DNA of 42,544 bases, from the NCBI GenBank assembly GCA_949935795.1, contig CATLFX010000021.1:1-42544 (forward strand). The letters are read 5' to 3'. This stretch comes from an uncultured Oscillospiraceae bacterium (GTDB lineage: Bacteria > Bacillota > Clostridia > Oscillospirales > Oscillospiraceae). This document shows positions 22,089 to 29,805 of the stretch, in pieces. Positions within the stretch are counted from its first letter, which is position 1, and each line of letters opens with the position of its first letter. The position numbers and the translations under genes were made by a program. Below the pieces are notes generated by a model. It searched no databases. It was given only the letters and a program-made list of their open reading frames with translations, and was not told the DNA's origin.

Positions 22089-22844
22089 ATGAACAACAAA
22101 CGAACATGGATCGAAAAGCTGAGCGATTTCATCTCGGGAAAGGGTTTCTATCTTGTGGTACTCATCTGCGTGGCCGCCATCGCCCTGTCGGGCTGGTATC
22201 TGGTGCAGGGGGTCCGGGGAGGGCTGGACGAGACGCTGGACCAGCCTGTGTCCGGCTCCGCCGCCATCGTGGACAAGCCCTCCGCCGCCCCCACGCCCAG
22301 GCCCACGGCAAAGCCCTCCGACCCGCCCGCCGCAGGCTCCGCCCGCATCGACGTGCCCGCGTCCGCCGCGCCCGCCCCCTCTGTCCAGCCCGCCCCCTCC
22401 GCCGCCCCCGCGCCCTCGGCCGCCCCGGCTCCGCTGGTCTTTACATGGCCGGTGAAGGGGGAGATCGTCGCCGGGTTCTCGGTGGAGGCGCTGGCCTATA
22501 ACGAGACCATGGGGGATTGGCGCACCCACAACGGCCTGGACATTGCCGCCGAGCGGGGCACCCAGGTGCTGGCCGCCGCCAACGGGCAGGTGTCCGCCCT
22601 GTACCAGGACGACCTCATGGGCACGGTGGTGGAGATCGACCACGGTCAGGGCCTTGTCAGCCAGTACGCCAATCTGGCGGCCACCCCCACCGTCAAGGTC
22701 GGAGACGAGGTGACCACCGGGACCGTCATCGGCTCCGTGGGGGACACCGCCAACCTGGAGAGCGGCAGTCAGGCCCATCTGCACTATGCCCTGCTGAAAG
22801 AGGGCAGTCCCGTGGACCCCGCCGACTATCTGCCCGAGCGGTAA
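22089..22844 (+). CDS. Membrane-anchored M23 (LytM) metallopeptidase, SpoIIQ-like
   Basis: A 251-residue protein: short cytoplasmic N-terminus, one membrane segment at about residues 21-39 (FYLVVLICVAAIALSGWYL), a Pro/Ala-rich linker (about 60-118) and a C-terminal M23 domain. The zinc site is complete: H-x3-D in THNGLDIAA and H-x-H in QAHLHYAL. This layout matches SpoIIQ, the forespore half of the engulfment channel with SpoIIIAH. In Bacillus SpoIIQ the domain has lost catalysis, but clostridial versions keep the zinc ligands. The sigma-F-like promoter supports the SpoIIQ role. A general murein hydrolase is the alternative. Confidence 0.85.
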   Translation: MNNKRTWIEKLSDFISGKGFYLVVLICVAAIALSGWYLVQGVRGGLDETLDQPVSGSAAIVDKPSAAPTPRPTAKPSDPPAAGSARIDVPASAAPAPSVQPAPSAAPAPSAAPAPLVFTWPVKGEIVAGFSVEALAYNETMGDWRTHNGLDIAAERGTQVLAAANGQVSALYQDDLMGTVVEIDHGQGLVSQYANLAATPTVKVGDEVTTGTVIGSVGDTANLESGSQAHLHYALLKEGSPVDPADYLPER

Positions 22845-22845
22845 A

Positions 22846-22980
22846 AAACAACCCGGCCCTGTTGGGGTGCTGAGATAAGAATATCTTTGTAGGGGCGCAT
22901 ATTATGCGCCCGCAGGCGGCTGATAGCCGCCCCTACAGGATTTCTTAAAGCAACACCCCATCAAGGGCCGGGCTGTTTTG
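22846..22980. terminator. Bidirectional terminator with a dispersed repeat inserted in its loop
   Basis: Outer arms CCCGGCCCTGTTGGGGTG (left) and CACCCCATCAAGGGCCGGG (right) pair almost fully, with AAGAA/TTCTT pairing further in. A-rich and T-rich flanks make it a terminator for the convergent M23 (plus) and ferritin (minus) genes. A 50-bp palindromic repeat (22888-22937) sits at the apex. Confidence 0.75.
22888..22937. repeat. GTAGGGGCGG-type palindromic repeat, copy 2
   Basis: TGTAGGGGCGCATATTATGC at the left and AGCCGCCCCTACA at the right are the same ends as the repeat at 8668-8742 with a shorter centre. Each arm is itself palindromic (GGGGCGCATATTATGCGCCC). It lies in the loop of the surrounding terminator, which remains foldable. 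Confidence 0.75.
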
Positions 22981-22995
22981 TCATTCAGACAGTGC

Positions 22996-23505
22996 TTAGA
23001 GCTTCAAAGACGGCGCGGAGTAGGTCCGGCCCGCCAGCTCGCTGTTGAGCATGTACAGAGCCTTGGCGTCCCCGCCGAACAGCTCCATTTTGGTAATCAT
23101 GCCGGAGGAGTTGACCTCCTCCTCGCCCTGCTCCTTGACGAACCAGTCCAGGAACTGCACCGTGCGGTGGTCCCTGGCCTCCAGGGCGGCGTCATAGATG
23201 CCGTTGATCAGGCTGGTGACGTACTGCTCATGGGCGTGAGCGGCCTTCAAGGGGTCCATCAGCTCCTTGAACTCCTTGTCGGGCTTGGCGATGGCGCCCA
23301 GGGTCACGGTTTGGTCGTTGTTGTGCAGGTACTTGTAGATGAGCATGGCGTGGTCCTGCTCCTCCTTGGCCTGGATCTCGTACCAGTTGGCGAAGCCGTC
23401 CAGTCCCTTGGCGGCGTAGAAATTGGCCATATCCAGGTACAGATAGGCGGAGTACAGCTCCTTGTTGATCTGATCGTTCAGCAGCTCGGCCACTCTTTTA
23501 TCCAT
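22996..23505 (-). CDS. Ferritin (iron-storage, bacterial Ftn type)
   Basis: A 169-residue four-helix ferritin that oxidises Fe(II) and stores Fe(III) in a 24-subunit shell. The start at 23505 follows AAAGGAG and gives MDKRVAELLNDQINKE. Ferroxidase ligands can be seen: Glu16 (INKELYSAY), Glu49 and His52 (AKEEQDHAM); further acidic residues occur in FVKEQGEEE. No heme-ligand Met of bacterioferritin stands out. It is monocistronic, convergent with the M23 gene, 75 bp after the GH2 gene. Together with feoB it handles cellular iron, though no DtxR-like box is seen before it. Confidence 0.94.
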   Translation of the reverse strand: MDKRVAELLNDQINKELYSAYLYLDMANFYAAKGLDGFANWYEIQAKEEQDHAMLIYKYLHNNDQTVTLGAIAKPDKEFKELMDPLKAAHAHEQYVTSLINGIYDAALEARDHRTVQFLDWFVKEQGEEEVNSSGMITKMELFGGDAKALYMLNSELAGRTYSAPSLKL

Positions 23506-23580
23506 AATAGCAACACTCCTTTTATCTATTTGCGTCCCGCGGCGCATTCTATGGAGAGTATATCACGTTTTCCTCCGCTG

Positions 23581-25254
23581 TCAACCATTTTCCACCGCTT
23601 TTGACAAGGCCTGTCTCACATCGGCGGCGATGCCCAGCATAGCCTCCTTGTCCACCTTGCGCACCGCCCGGTCGTAGGTGTACAGGCCGTTGGTCTCCCC
23701 CTCCACGTCGCTGAGCTGGGTGTAGACGCACCCGCACAGGCCGTTGGGGATGGAGGGCAGCACCATGTCGTCGTACATTTCCCGGATGCGGGCGGTGAGC
23801 TCCTCCTCCGAGCGGCACCGCTCCCCGTAGCCGTAGTTTTTCCGGTCCTGGGCCGCGTGGCCCTCCACCCGCCGGGAGAAGCCGCCGCACTCGCTGAGCA
23901 GCAGAAACTGCCCCGGCCGGTCCCCCTCCAGCACCCGGCTGTTGAAGTAGACGTGCTCGCTCTGTACGTCGCTCTCCCGCTGGGCGAACCAGCCGGAGGC
24001 GCTGATGAAGAACCGGGTGGGGTCGGCGGCCTTCAGCAGGCGGTAGACGCGGTCGGAGTCGTACTGGCCCCAGCCCTCGTTGAAGATGGTCCAGCCCACG
24101 ACGCAGGGGTGGTTTTTCAAATGGATGACGGTGTCCAGGCAGTGGCGCTCAAAAAACGCCTTGCGCTGCTCGCCGCCCCCCGCCCCCAGGTCGGCCCGCT
24201 TTTTGCTCAGAAAGGTGGGGATCACCGTGTCCCGCAGGTAGCGGTACTCCCCCGAGTTCACCATGTCCTGGATCACCAGCATCCCCAGCCGGTCGCAGGC
24301 GTAGTAAAACGCCTCGGGCTCCACCTTGATGTGCTTGCGCAGGGTGTTGAAGCCCAGCTCCTTCATGCGCAGGATGTCCCGCTCGTATTCCTCCGGGTCC
24401 TGGGGCAGGAACAGGCCGTCCTGGAAATAGCCCTGATCCAGCACACCGTGGAGGAAGATGGGCTCCCCGTTGAGGCACAGGCGGGTGCGGCCATCAATCT
24501 CTTTTGTGCCCACCGTGCGCAGGGCAAAGTAGCTCTCCGCCTGGTCCGTGGCGGTGGCAATGGTCATGGGGTACAGATAGGGGTCGTCAGGGGTCCACAG
24601 GCGGGGGTCGGGTATCTCCAGGCGGACGGGGGCGTTCCGTCCGGCGGCGGTGAGCACCTTCCCGTTCCCCAGGGGGACGGCCAGATTGTATTCCGCACCC
24701 CCGGCGTCCACCTCCACCGTCACCCCGGTGAGGTCGGGGGTGAAGCGCGCCGACGCGATAGCCCCCCGAGCGGGCGCCGCCTCCAGCCACACCGTCTGCC
24801 AGATGCCGGACACCGGGGTGTACCACATCCCGTGGGGCCGCCGGTGCTGCTTGCCGTAGGGGTAGGCGTGGGACAGGGTGTCCACCGCCTTCACCTCCAG
24901 GAGGTTTTCCCCGGGGCGCAGGGCGGCGGTGATATCCGCGGAAAAAGGCAGGTACCCCCCCTCGTGGCGGACCACGCTGACGCCGTTGACGAAGGCCTCC
25001 GCCACCTGGTCCACCGCGCCGAAGTGGAGCAGCAGCCGGCGGCCCTTGGGGGCGAAGCCCTCCGGAAGGGTGAAGGAATTCTCATACCACAGCACATCCC
25101 CCACCGCCCCGCCGTAGCCGGACAGGGGGGCCTGAGGGGGCCAGGGCGCCCGGACCGGCCGCCCGTTCAAGGTCCAGCCTTGGTCCAGCGGGAAAAAGCT
25201 GTCCCGCCGGAGCTGGGGGCGGGGATACGCACAGCTCCAACCACTTTTTTCCAT
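23581..25254 (-). CDS. Glycoside hydrolase family 2 (beta-galactosidase/beta-glucuronidase type)
   Basis: A 557-residue retaining glycosidase. N-terminal jelly-roll sugar-binding domain (about 1-180: WYENSFTLPEGF, LLLHFGAVDQVAEAFVNGV, GYLPFSADIT, then PHGMWYTPVSGIWQTVWLE), a short Ig-like domain (about 180-265) and a TIM barrel. The likely acid/base Glu is in TIFNEGWGQYD and the nucleophile in LLLSECGGF. The fairly short length and lack of signal peptide point to a cytoplasmic enzyme acting on imported sugars; the substrate cannot be read off. No transporter or regulator gene is adjacent. A minus-strand promoter precedes it. Confidence 0.88.
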   Translation of the reverse strand: MEKSGWSCAYPRPQLRRDSFFPLDQGWTLNGRPVRAPWPPQAPLSGYGGAVGDVLWYENSFTLPEGFAPKGRRLLLHFGAVDQVAEAFVNGVSVVRHEGGYLPFSADITAALRPGENLLEVKAVDTLSHAYPYGKQHRRPHGMWYTPVSGIWQTVWLEAAPARGAIASARFTPDLTGVTVEVDAGGAEYNLAVPLGNGKVLTAAGRNAPVRLEIPDPRLWTPDDPYLYPMTIATATDQAESYFALRTVGTKEIDGRTRLCLNGEPIFLHGVLDQGYFQDGLFLPQDPEEYERDILRMKELGFNTLRKHIKVEPEAFYYACDRLGMLVIQDMVNSGEYRYLRDTVIPTFLSKKRADLGAGGGEQRKAFFERHCLDTVIHLKNHPCVVGWTIFNEGWGQYDSDRVYRLLKAADPTRFFISASGWFAQRESDVQSEHVYFNSRVLEGDRPGQFLLLSECGGFSRRVEGHAAQDRKNYGYGERCRSEEELTARIREMYDDMVLPSIPNGLCGCVYTQLSDVEGETNGLYTYDRAVRKVDKEAMLGIAADVRQALSKAVENG

Positions 25255-25292
25255 GTCTGCCGCTTCCTTCCCTGAAATTTGAAGTTGCTTCC

Positions 25293-25321
25293 ATTATACC
25301 ATTTCCTGGGGAAAAACACAA
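25293..25321 (-). promoter_or_regulatory. Promoter of the GH2 gene
   Basis: On the minus strand TTGTGT (25321-25316), 17 bp and TATAAT (25298-25293), with TGG before the -10, upstream of the GH2 start at 25254. Confidence 0.6.
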
Positions 25322-25445
25322 TGACGAAAAGGCCGTGTGCGCTCTTTTCCGTTTCCGGGAGAAAATTTAAACCGCGTCTTTCTATTTTCCGCCGGGTGTG
25401 GTAAAATACCTGAGATACGGAAAAATATGCCGGGAGGTATGCGAC

Positions 25446-25994
25446 ATGGAATTGATGGAGAAAACGCTGGCCAGCCAGAAGATTTTTGACGGACGGCTGC
25501 TGAAAGTGTACCGGGACGAGGTGGAGCTGACCAATGGGGACACCTCCGTCCGGGAGTTCGTCCACCACCCCGGCGGGGCGGCGGTGGCGGCGCTGGACGC
25601 GGATGGGAACGTCTATCTGGAGCGGCAGTTCCGCTACCCCTACCACAAGGTGGTGCTGGAGATCCCGGCGGGCAAGCTGGAGCCGGGAGAGGACCCCTTT
25701 GACGCCATCAAGCGGGAATTGAAGGAGGAGATCGGCGCGGAGGCCGGACGCTGGGACGCGCTGGGCTACATCATGCCCAGCGTGGGGTACACCGACGAGA
25801 TGCTCTACCTGTTTCTGGCCCGGGACCTCACCTTCGGAGAGCGGCACCTGGACCGGGACGAGTTTTTGGAGCCCTTCAAAATGCCCTTTGGCGAGGCGCT
25901 GGCACAGGCCGCCGATGGACGGATCAACGACGCCAAAACCCTGGCCGCCCTGTTCCGGGCGGACCGGCTGATGCGGGAGGAGACGGATGGGTAA
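25446..25994 (+). CDS. NUDIX hydrolase, ADP-ribose pyrophosphatase type
   Basis: A 182-residue NUDIX enzyme likely splitting ADP-ribose into AMP and ribose 5-phosphate. The start at 25446 follows GGGAGG. The NUDIX box is complete (G-x5-E-x7-R-E-L-x-E-E-x-G: GKLEPGEDPFDAIKRELKEE then IGA). N-terminal ASQKIFDGRLLKVYRDEVEL and V-R-E-F-V-x-H-P-G-G are typical of the NudF/YqkG group. A -10-like TGTGGTAAAAT (25397-25407) lies upstream. It overlaps the next gene by eight bases, so it is translated together with walR, although it has no known link to cell-wall signalling. Confidence 0.92.
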   Translation: MELMEKTLASQKIFDGRLLKVYRDEVELTNGDTSVREFVHHPGGAAVAALDADGNVYLERQFRYPYHKVVLEIPAGKLEPGEDPFDAIKRELKEEIGAEAGRWDALGYIMPSVGYTDEMLYLFLARDLTFGERHLDRDEFLEPFKMPFGEALAQAADGRINDAKTLAALFRADRLMREETDG

Positions 25995-26688
25995 GAAAAT
26001 CCTGGTGGTAGAGGACGAGCGCAATATTGTGGACATCCTCACCTTTAACCTCCAGCGGGAGGGGTACGACACGCTGGAGGCCCTGGACGGGGCCGCGGGG
26101 CTGCGGCTGGCCCTGGAGCGGGACCCGGACCTGATTCTGCTGGATCTGATGCTGCCCAAGATGGACGGCTTTCAGGTGTGCCGCACCCTGCGGGAACAGG
26201 GCCGGGCCACCCCCATCATCATGCTCACCGCCCGTGAGGAAGAGACCGACAAGGTGCTGGGGCTGGAGCTGGGGGCGGACGACTATATCACCAAGCCCTT
26301 CTCCATGCGGGAGCTGCTGGCCCGGGTGAAGAGCAACATCCGCCGCACCGAGATGCTAGCCAGGGCCAACCCCCAGGCCAACCCCAACCGGCTGGAGCTG
26401 GGGCGGGTCCAGGTGGACCTGGACGCCATGCTGGTGTACAAGGACGGGGAGGCCCTGGACCTGACCCAGCGGGAGTACGAGCTGGTGAAAACGCTGGCCT
26501 CCGCCCGGGGGCAGGCGGTGAGCCGGGAGTCCCTCATGGAGCAGGTATGGAACTACGAGGGCTATGTGGGCGACGTCCGGGCGGTGGACGTGGCCATCCG
26601 CCGTTTGCGGGAAAAGCTGGAGGACGACCCCGCCGACCCCAAATTTATCGTCACCCGCCGGGGGCTGGGCTACGCCTTTGGGGTATAG
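25987..26688 (+). CDS. walR: OmpR/PhoB-family response regulator, WalR-like
   Basis: A 233-residue regulator. Receiver domain (1-120): acidic pocket E9-D10, phosphoacceptor Asp53 in LILLDLMLP, conserved Thr/Lys in MLTAREE and DDYITKPFS. C-terminal winged helix (about 135-233): LDLTQREYELVKTLA, SRESLMEQVW, VDVAIRRLREKLEDDP, TRRGLGYAF. A histidine kinase and YycH/YycI homologues follow, the arrangement of the essential WalRK system that controls murein hydrolases; that is why I call it WalR rather than PhoP. Unusually, 358 bp of GC-rich repeat-bearing DNA separate it from walK. Confidence 0.88.
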   Translation: MGKKILVVEDERNIVDILTFNLQREGYDTLEALDGAAGLRLALERDPDLILLDLMLPKMDGFQVCRTLREQGRATPIIMLTAREEETDKVLGLELGADDYITKPFSMRELLARVKSNIRRTEMLARANPQANPNRLELGRVQVDLDAMLVYKDGEALDLTQREYELVKTLASARGQAVSRESLMEQVWNYEGYVGDVRAVDVAIRRLREKLEDDPADPKFIVTRRGLGYAFGV

Positions 26689-26712
26689 CGTACTCACACG
26701 GCGCACGGCCTG

Positions 26713-26823
26713 GGCACGGTCCGTAAACTGTCCGGGGCTCGGACGGCCCACGGCTTAGACGCGGTCCACAGACTGCCCAGGAGCCGCACGGCCCACGACC
26801 CAGGCACGGTCTGTGGACCCAGG
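26713..26823 (+). repeat. 45-bp imperfect tandem repeat
   Basis: Unit 1 (26713-26757) and unit 2 (26758-26802) align without gaps at 31 of 45 positions; 12 of the 14 differences are transitions. A partial third unit (26803-26823) begins GGCACGGT like unit 1, and a fragment of another may precede at 26696-26712. Shared blocks include CGGTCC and ACGGCCCACG. Confidence 0.65.
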
Positions 26824-26960
26824 TCGTTCCCAATGACCGGACACAAGCGGCAGCGCCAATAGGGGGGGATCAGTCCCGGCCCTGTGCGCCGGAAATTTGG
26901 CACCCATGCCCCGTATAGGGCGTCCCCCGGGGTACATAGGGGCCGCGCCCCTATGCGCGC

Positions 26961-26996
26961 TCTTTGGTTACTTTCTCTCGCGTGAGAGAAAGTAAC
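26961..26996 (-). repeat. AT-rich hairpin repeat, copy D (inverted orientation)
   Basis: GTTACTTTCTCTC (26967-26979) pairs perfectly with GAGAGAAAGTAAC (26984-26996). On the minus strand the stem is followed by CAAAGA, as in the other copies. It could reduce transcription from walR into walK. Confidence 0.6.
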
Positions 26997-27046
26997 CCCC
27001 CGGAGGGGTCCCCTCCGCTGAGGACGGAGAGAAAGGAGGCGCCGCC

Positions 27047-28519
27047 ATGCGCCGCAGCCTGCACATCAAGCTGGTGCTCATCATGGTATTGCTCATCGTG
27101 TCGCTGATGGTGGTGGTGGGCGCGTTCCTGATGAACTCGGTCACCGGCTACTATATCGACGAGTTCTACCAGCAGATCACCGACGCCTTCGGCCAGTCCA
27201 ACGTGGACTTCGTCCGGGACCTCCAGACGGCCACCAAGGAGGACGAGGACGGCGCGGCCATGGTGGGCCAGGTGCTGTCCGCCTATACGGGCGTGCTGGG
27301 GGTGGACCGCCGCAGCCGCAACTATTTTGTGCTGGACGGCGCCACCGGCCGATGCCTGAACGGGTCCGTCCCCGCCCCGGAGGGGGGGATCGCCGTCACC
27401 CCCAACATCTCCAAGGCCCTGCTGGGGGAGCCGGGGCTGGACAGCAGCGTTACCGCCGACTACATGGACGCCGCCATCCCCATCACCAGAGGGGGGCAGT
27501 CCTACGTCGTCTATATCCTGGACAACCGGGAGACCGCCCGCCAGCTCAACGCCGAGATGTTCTCCCTCATCATGGAGGCGCTGGTGCTGGGCCTGGTGAT
27601 CTCGGTGCTGCTGTCCTTCCTGCTGGCCAAAACCATGGTCAACCCGCTCCAGCGGCTCACCGGCGGCATCGAGCGGGTGGCCCGGGGGGACTTCTCCCGC
27701 AAGCTGGAGGTCACCTCGGAGGACGAGATCGGCCAGCTCACCGAGCGGTTCAACAGCATGGCCCAGCAGCTGGAGGCCAACATCGCCGAGCTGGAGCGGG
27801 CGGAGCAGCAGCGCAAGGATTTTGTGGCCAACGTGTCCCACGAGCTGCGCACCCCTCTGACCAACATCAAGAGCTACGCCGAGACCCTGGACGACGGGGT
27901 GGGCGGCCTGCCCCCGGAGACGGAGCACAGATTCCTGGGGGTCATTCTGAACGAGTCCGACCGCATGGCCCATATTTTGCAGGACCTGCTCACCCTGTCC
28001 CGGTTCGACTCCGGGCGCAGTGAGCTGCGCCTGGCCTGGTTCCCCTTCGCCAAGGCGGTGGACGACACCTACCAGGCCATTTTGATGGACGCCCAGAACC
28101 ACGCCCATACCGTGGAGCTGGTCCTGCCGGAGGACCTGCCCCAGGTGCGGGCGGACCGGGAGCGGATCATGCAGGTGATGATGAACATCGTGTCCAACGC
28201 CATCAAATACACCCCCGACGGGGGGCGCATCGTCCTGTCCGCCGGATGGGAAAAGGACAAGGTCTGGATGGAGGTGGACGACAACGGCATCGGCATACCC
28301 CCGGCGGACCGGGACCGCATCTTTGAGCGGTTCTACCGGGTGGACAAGGCCCGGTCCCGGCAGTCCGGCGGCACGGGCCTGGGCCTGTCCATCGCCCAGG
28401 AGATCATGAAGCGCCACGAGGGCGGGCTGTACCTGGTGGACAAGGCCGAGCCGGGGCTCACCATCCGGATGGAGCTGCCGGTGGCGGGCCCCAGGGAGGA
28501 GGCCCGCCATGAAGGATAA
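27047..28519 (+). CDS. walK: Sensor histidine kinase, WalK-like
   Basis: A 490-residue membrane kinase. TM1 is about residues 8-30, an extracytoplasmic sensor about 31-178, TM2 about 183-205, then HAMP (NPLQRLTGGIERVARGDF). The H-box FVANVSHELRTPL has phosphoacceptor His265; N-box MMNIVSNAIKYTP, G1 VDDNGIGIP, F FERFYRVD and G2 GGTGLGLSIA complete the ATPase domain. The PAS domain of Bacillus WalK, usually between HAMP and the H-box, is missing. ATG 27047 follows AAAGGAGG. Its 3' end overlaps yycH by 11 bases. Expected to sense envelope or cell-wall state and phosphorylate the upstream regulator. Confidence 0.9.
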   Translation: MRRSLHIKLVLIMVLLIVSLMVVVGAFLMNSVTGYYIDEFYQQITDAFGQSNVDFVRDLQTATKEDEDGAAMVGQVLSAYTGVLGVDRRSRNYFVLDGATGRCLNGSVPAPEGGIAVTPNISKALLGEPGLDSSVTADYMDAAIPITRGGQSYVVYILDNRETARQLNAEMFSLIMEALVLGLVISVLLSFLLAKTMVNPLQRLTGGIERVARGDFSRKLEVTSEDEIGQLTERFNSMAQQLEANIAELERAEQQRKDFVANVSHELRTPLTNIKSYAETLDDGVGGLPPETEHRFLGVILNESDRMAHILQDLLTLSRFDSGRSELRLAWFPFAKAVDDTYQAILMDAQNHAHTVELVLPEDLPQVRADRERIMQVMMNIVSNAIKYTPDGGRIVLSAGWEKDKVWMEVDDNGIGIPPADRDRIFERFYRVDKARSRQSGGTGLGLSIAQEIMKRHEGGLYLVDKAEPGLTIRMELPVAGPREEARHEG

Positions 28520-29774
28520 GCGCCGGCTCATCGAGTGGGGCAAGAACGTTCTCATTGTCCTGCTCACGGCGTCCGCCGTCTGGCTGCTCACCATGACGCC
28601 CCTGGTCCAGGACAGCGGCCTGCTGGACCTGTTTGCCCCCCAGGAGAGCCCCGGCGTGGGCGCGGGCGGCGTTAGGCAGGGGACGGCTATGCTCCCCGTC
28701 CGGCTGGCCATCACCGGGGAGGGGGGCCGCTGCGGCGTGCAGTACGACGAGGCCCGGCTGGAGGAGCTGTTCTCCCCCCTGGGGGCCCTGCTGGGGGACG
28801 CCCTGGCCTCGGCGGGAACACCCCAGACCCTGAGCGAGGGGGACTGGCAGCGGTATCTCCGGGGGACGGGGATCTACTTTGATTTTGGCGGCGGCGTGCC
28901 CCTGTCCGCCCTGGAGCGGTGGCTCCAGGGGCCGGGGAACGGGGCGCTCACCGGGTCCGCCCGCCGGGTGCTCCTGTGCGCCGGGACGGATGACCAGGTG
29001 CTTTTGTGCTGGCAGGAGGCGGACGGCGGAGGGTTCTTCACCTGCCGGACCGGCCTGACCCAGGCCCTCCACCTGGAGCCCGCGGCGGAGGGGGCGGCCT
29101 CCAACGGGGCCTATTTCGCCTTTGAGGATCAGGAGCTCTCCCAGCGGCTGGCCCCCTACACCCTCATCACCGAGGGCGGGGAGGGAGGAACGGAGTATAC
29201 GGTGTCCGCTCCCCTGGCCGCGGAGGGAAGCTCGGCGGCGGTCTTGTCCGCCCTGTCCTTCAGCAGCCAGGACCACGCCCCGGTGAGCGGCGGCGAGGTG
29301 TATGTGGACGGCGGCGACCGGCTGGTGGTGAACGTCAACGGCACCGTGACTTACCGGGCGGCTCAGGGGGAGAAGTACCCCGCGGGGCCCGCCCTGGCCG
29401 ACGGGGTGGACGCGGCCCGGACGCTGGCGGAGGCGGCCCTGGGGCCCATGTGCGGCGAGGCCCGGCTGTACCTCATGTCCGCTCAGGAGATGGATGGCGC
29501 GGTGCGGGTGCGGTTCGGCTACCTGCTGGACGGCTGTCCGGTGTACCTGGGCAGCGAGGGCTGGGCGGCGGAATTCTGGATCTGGGACGGCTGCGTCACT
29601 CAGTTCACCCTGCGCTTCCGGAGCTACGCCGCCAGCGGGGGAGAGACCCTGCTGCTGCCTGTGGACAAGGCGGCGGCCATGCTTCCCGACCTGACCTGGG
29701 AGCGGCGGGAGCTGGTGATCCAGTACCGGGACGGAGGCGGTACAGAGGTGGTCCCCGGCTGGGTGGCGGTGTGA
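28509..29774 (+). CDS. yycH: YycH-family regulator of WalK
   Basis: A 421-residue protein with one N-terminal membrane anchor (about 10-30, WGKNVLIVLLTASAVWLLT) and a large extracytoplasmic part. Family likeness is weak in sequence but clear in position, length and topology: it overlaps walK by 11 bases and is followed by a YycI-like gene. Visible YycH-like features are the E-W-x-K-N-x-L-I-V-L-L-x-S-x-V-W-L N-terminus and the late strand VNVNGTVTYRA. In Bacillus YycH and YycI form a membrane complex that restrains WalK. Low-complexity Gly/Ala/Glu content reflects the high GC. Confidence 0.75.
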   Translation: MKDKRRLIEWGKNVLIVLLTASAVWLLTMTPLVQDSGLLDLFAPQESPGVGAGGVRQGTAMLPVRLAITGEGGRCGVQYDEARLEELFSPLGALLGDALASAGTPQTLSEGDWQRYLRGTGIYFDFGGGVPLSALERWLQGPGNGALTGSARRVLLCAGTDDQVLLCWQEADGGGFFTCRTGLTQALHLEPAAEGAASNGAYFAFEDQELSQRLAPYTLITEGGEGGTEYTVSAPLAAEGSSAAVLSALSFSSQDHAPVSGGEVYVDGGDRLVVNVNGTVTYRAAQGEKYPAGPALADGVDAARTLAEAALGPMCGEARLYLMSAQEMDGAVRVRFGYLLDGCPVYLGSEGWAAEFWIWDGCVTQFTLRFRSYAASGGETLLLPVDKAAAMLPDLTWERRELVIQYRDGGGTEVVPGWVAV

Positions 29775-29805
29775 ATACAGGCGCGGAAGGGGGAACTGCG
29801 GGCCC

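Larger units (their letters stand above)
26689..27046. other. 358-bp non-coding spacer between walR and walK
   Basis: No supportable gene. It holds a 45-bp tandem repeat (26713-26823), further GC-rich inverted sequence (GGGGCCGCGCCCC near 26940-26952) and an AT-rich hairpin repeat (26961-26996), ending with the AAAGGAGG site of walK. In most relatives of this operon the two genes are much closer, so this looks like accumulated insertions. Confidence 0.6.

Noticed and set aside
26651-26937. Short minus-strand open frames across the walR-walK spacer with Cys/Pro/Gly/Arg-rich repeats.
   Set aside because: The composition simply reflects the GC-rich tandem repeat, several frames are open at once, and there is no ribosome site.
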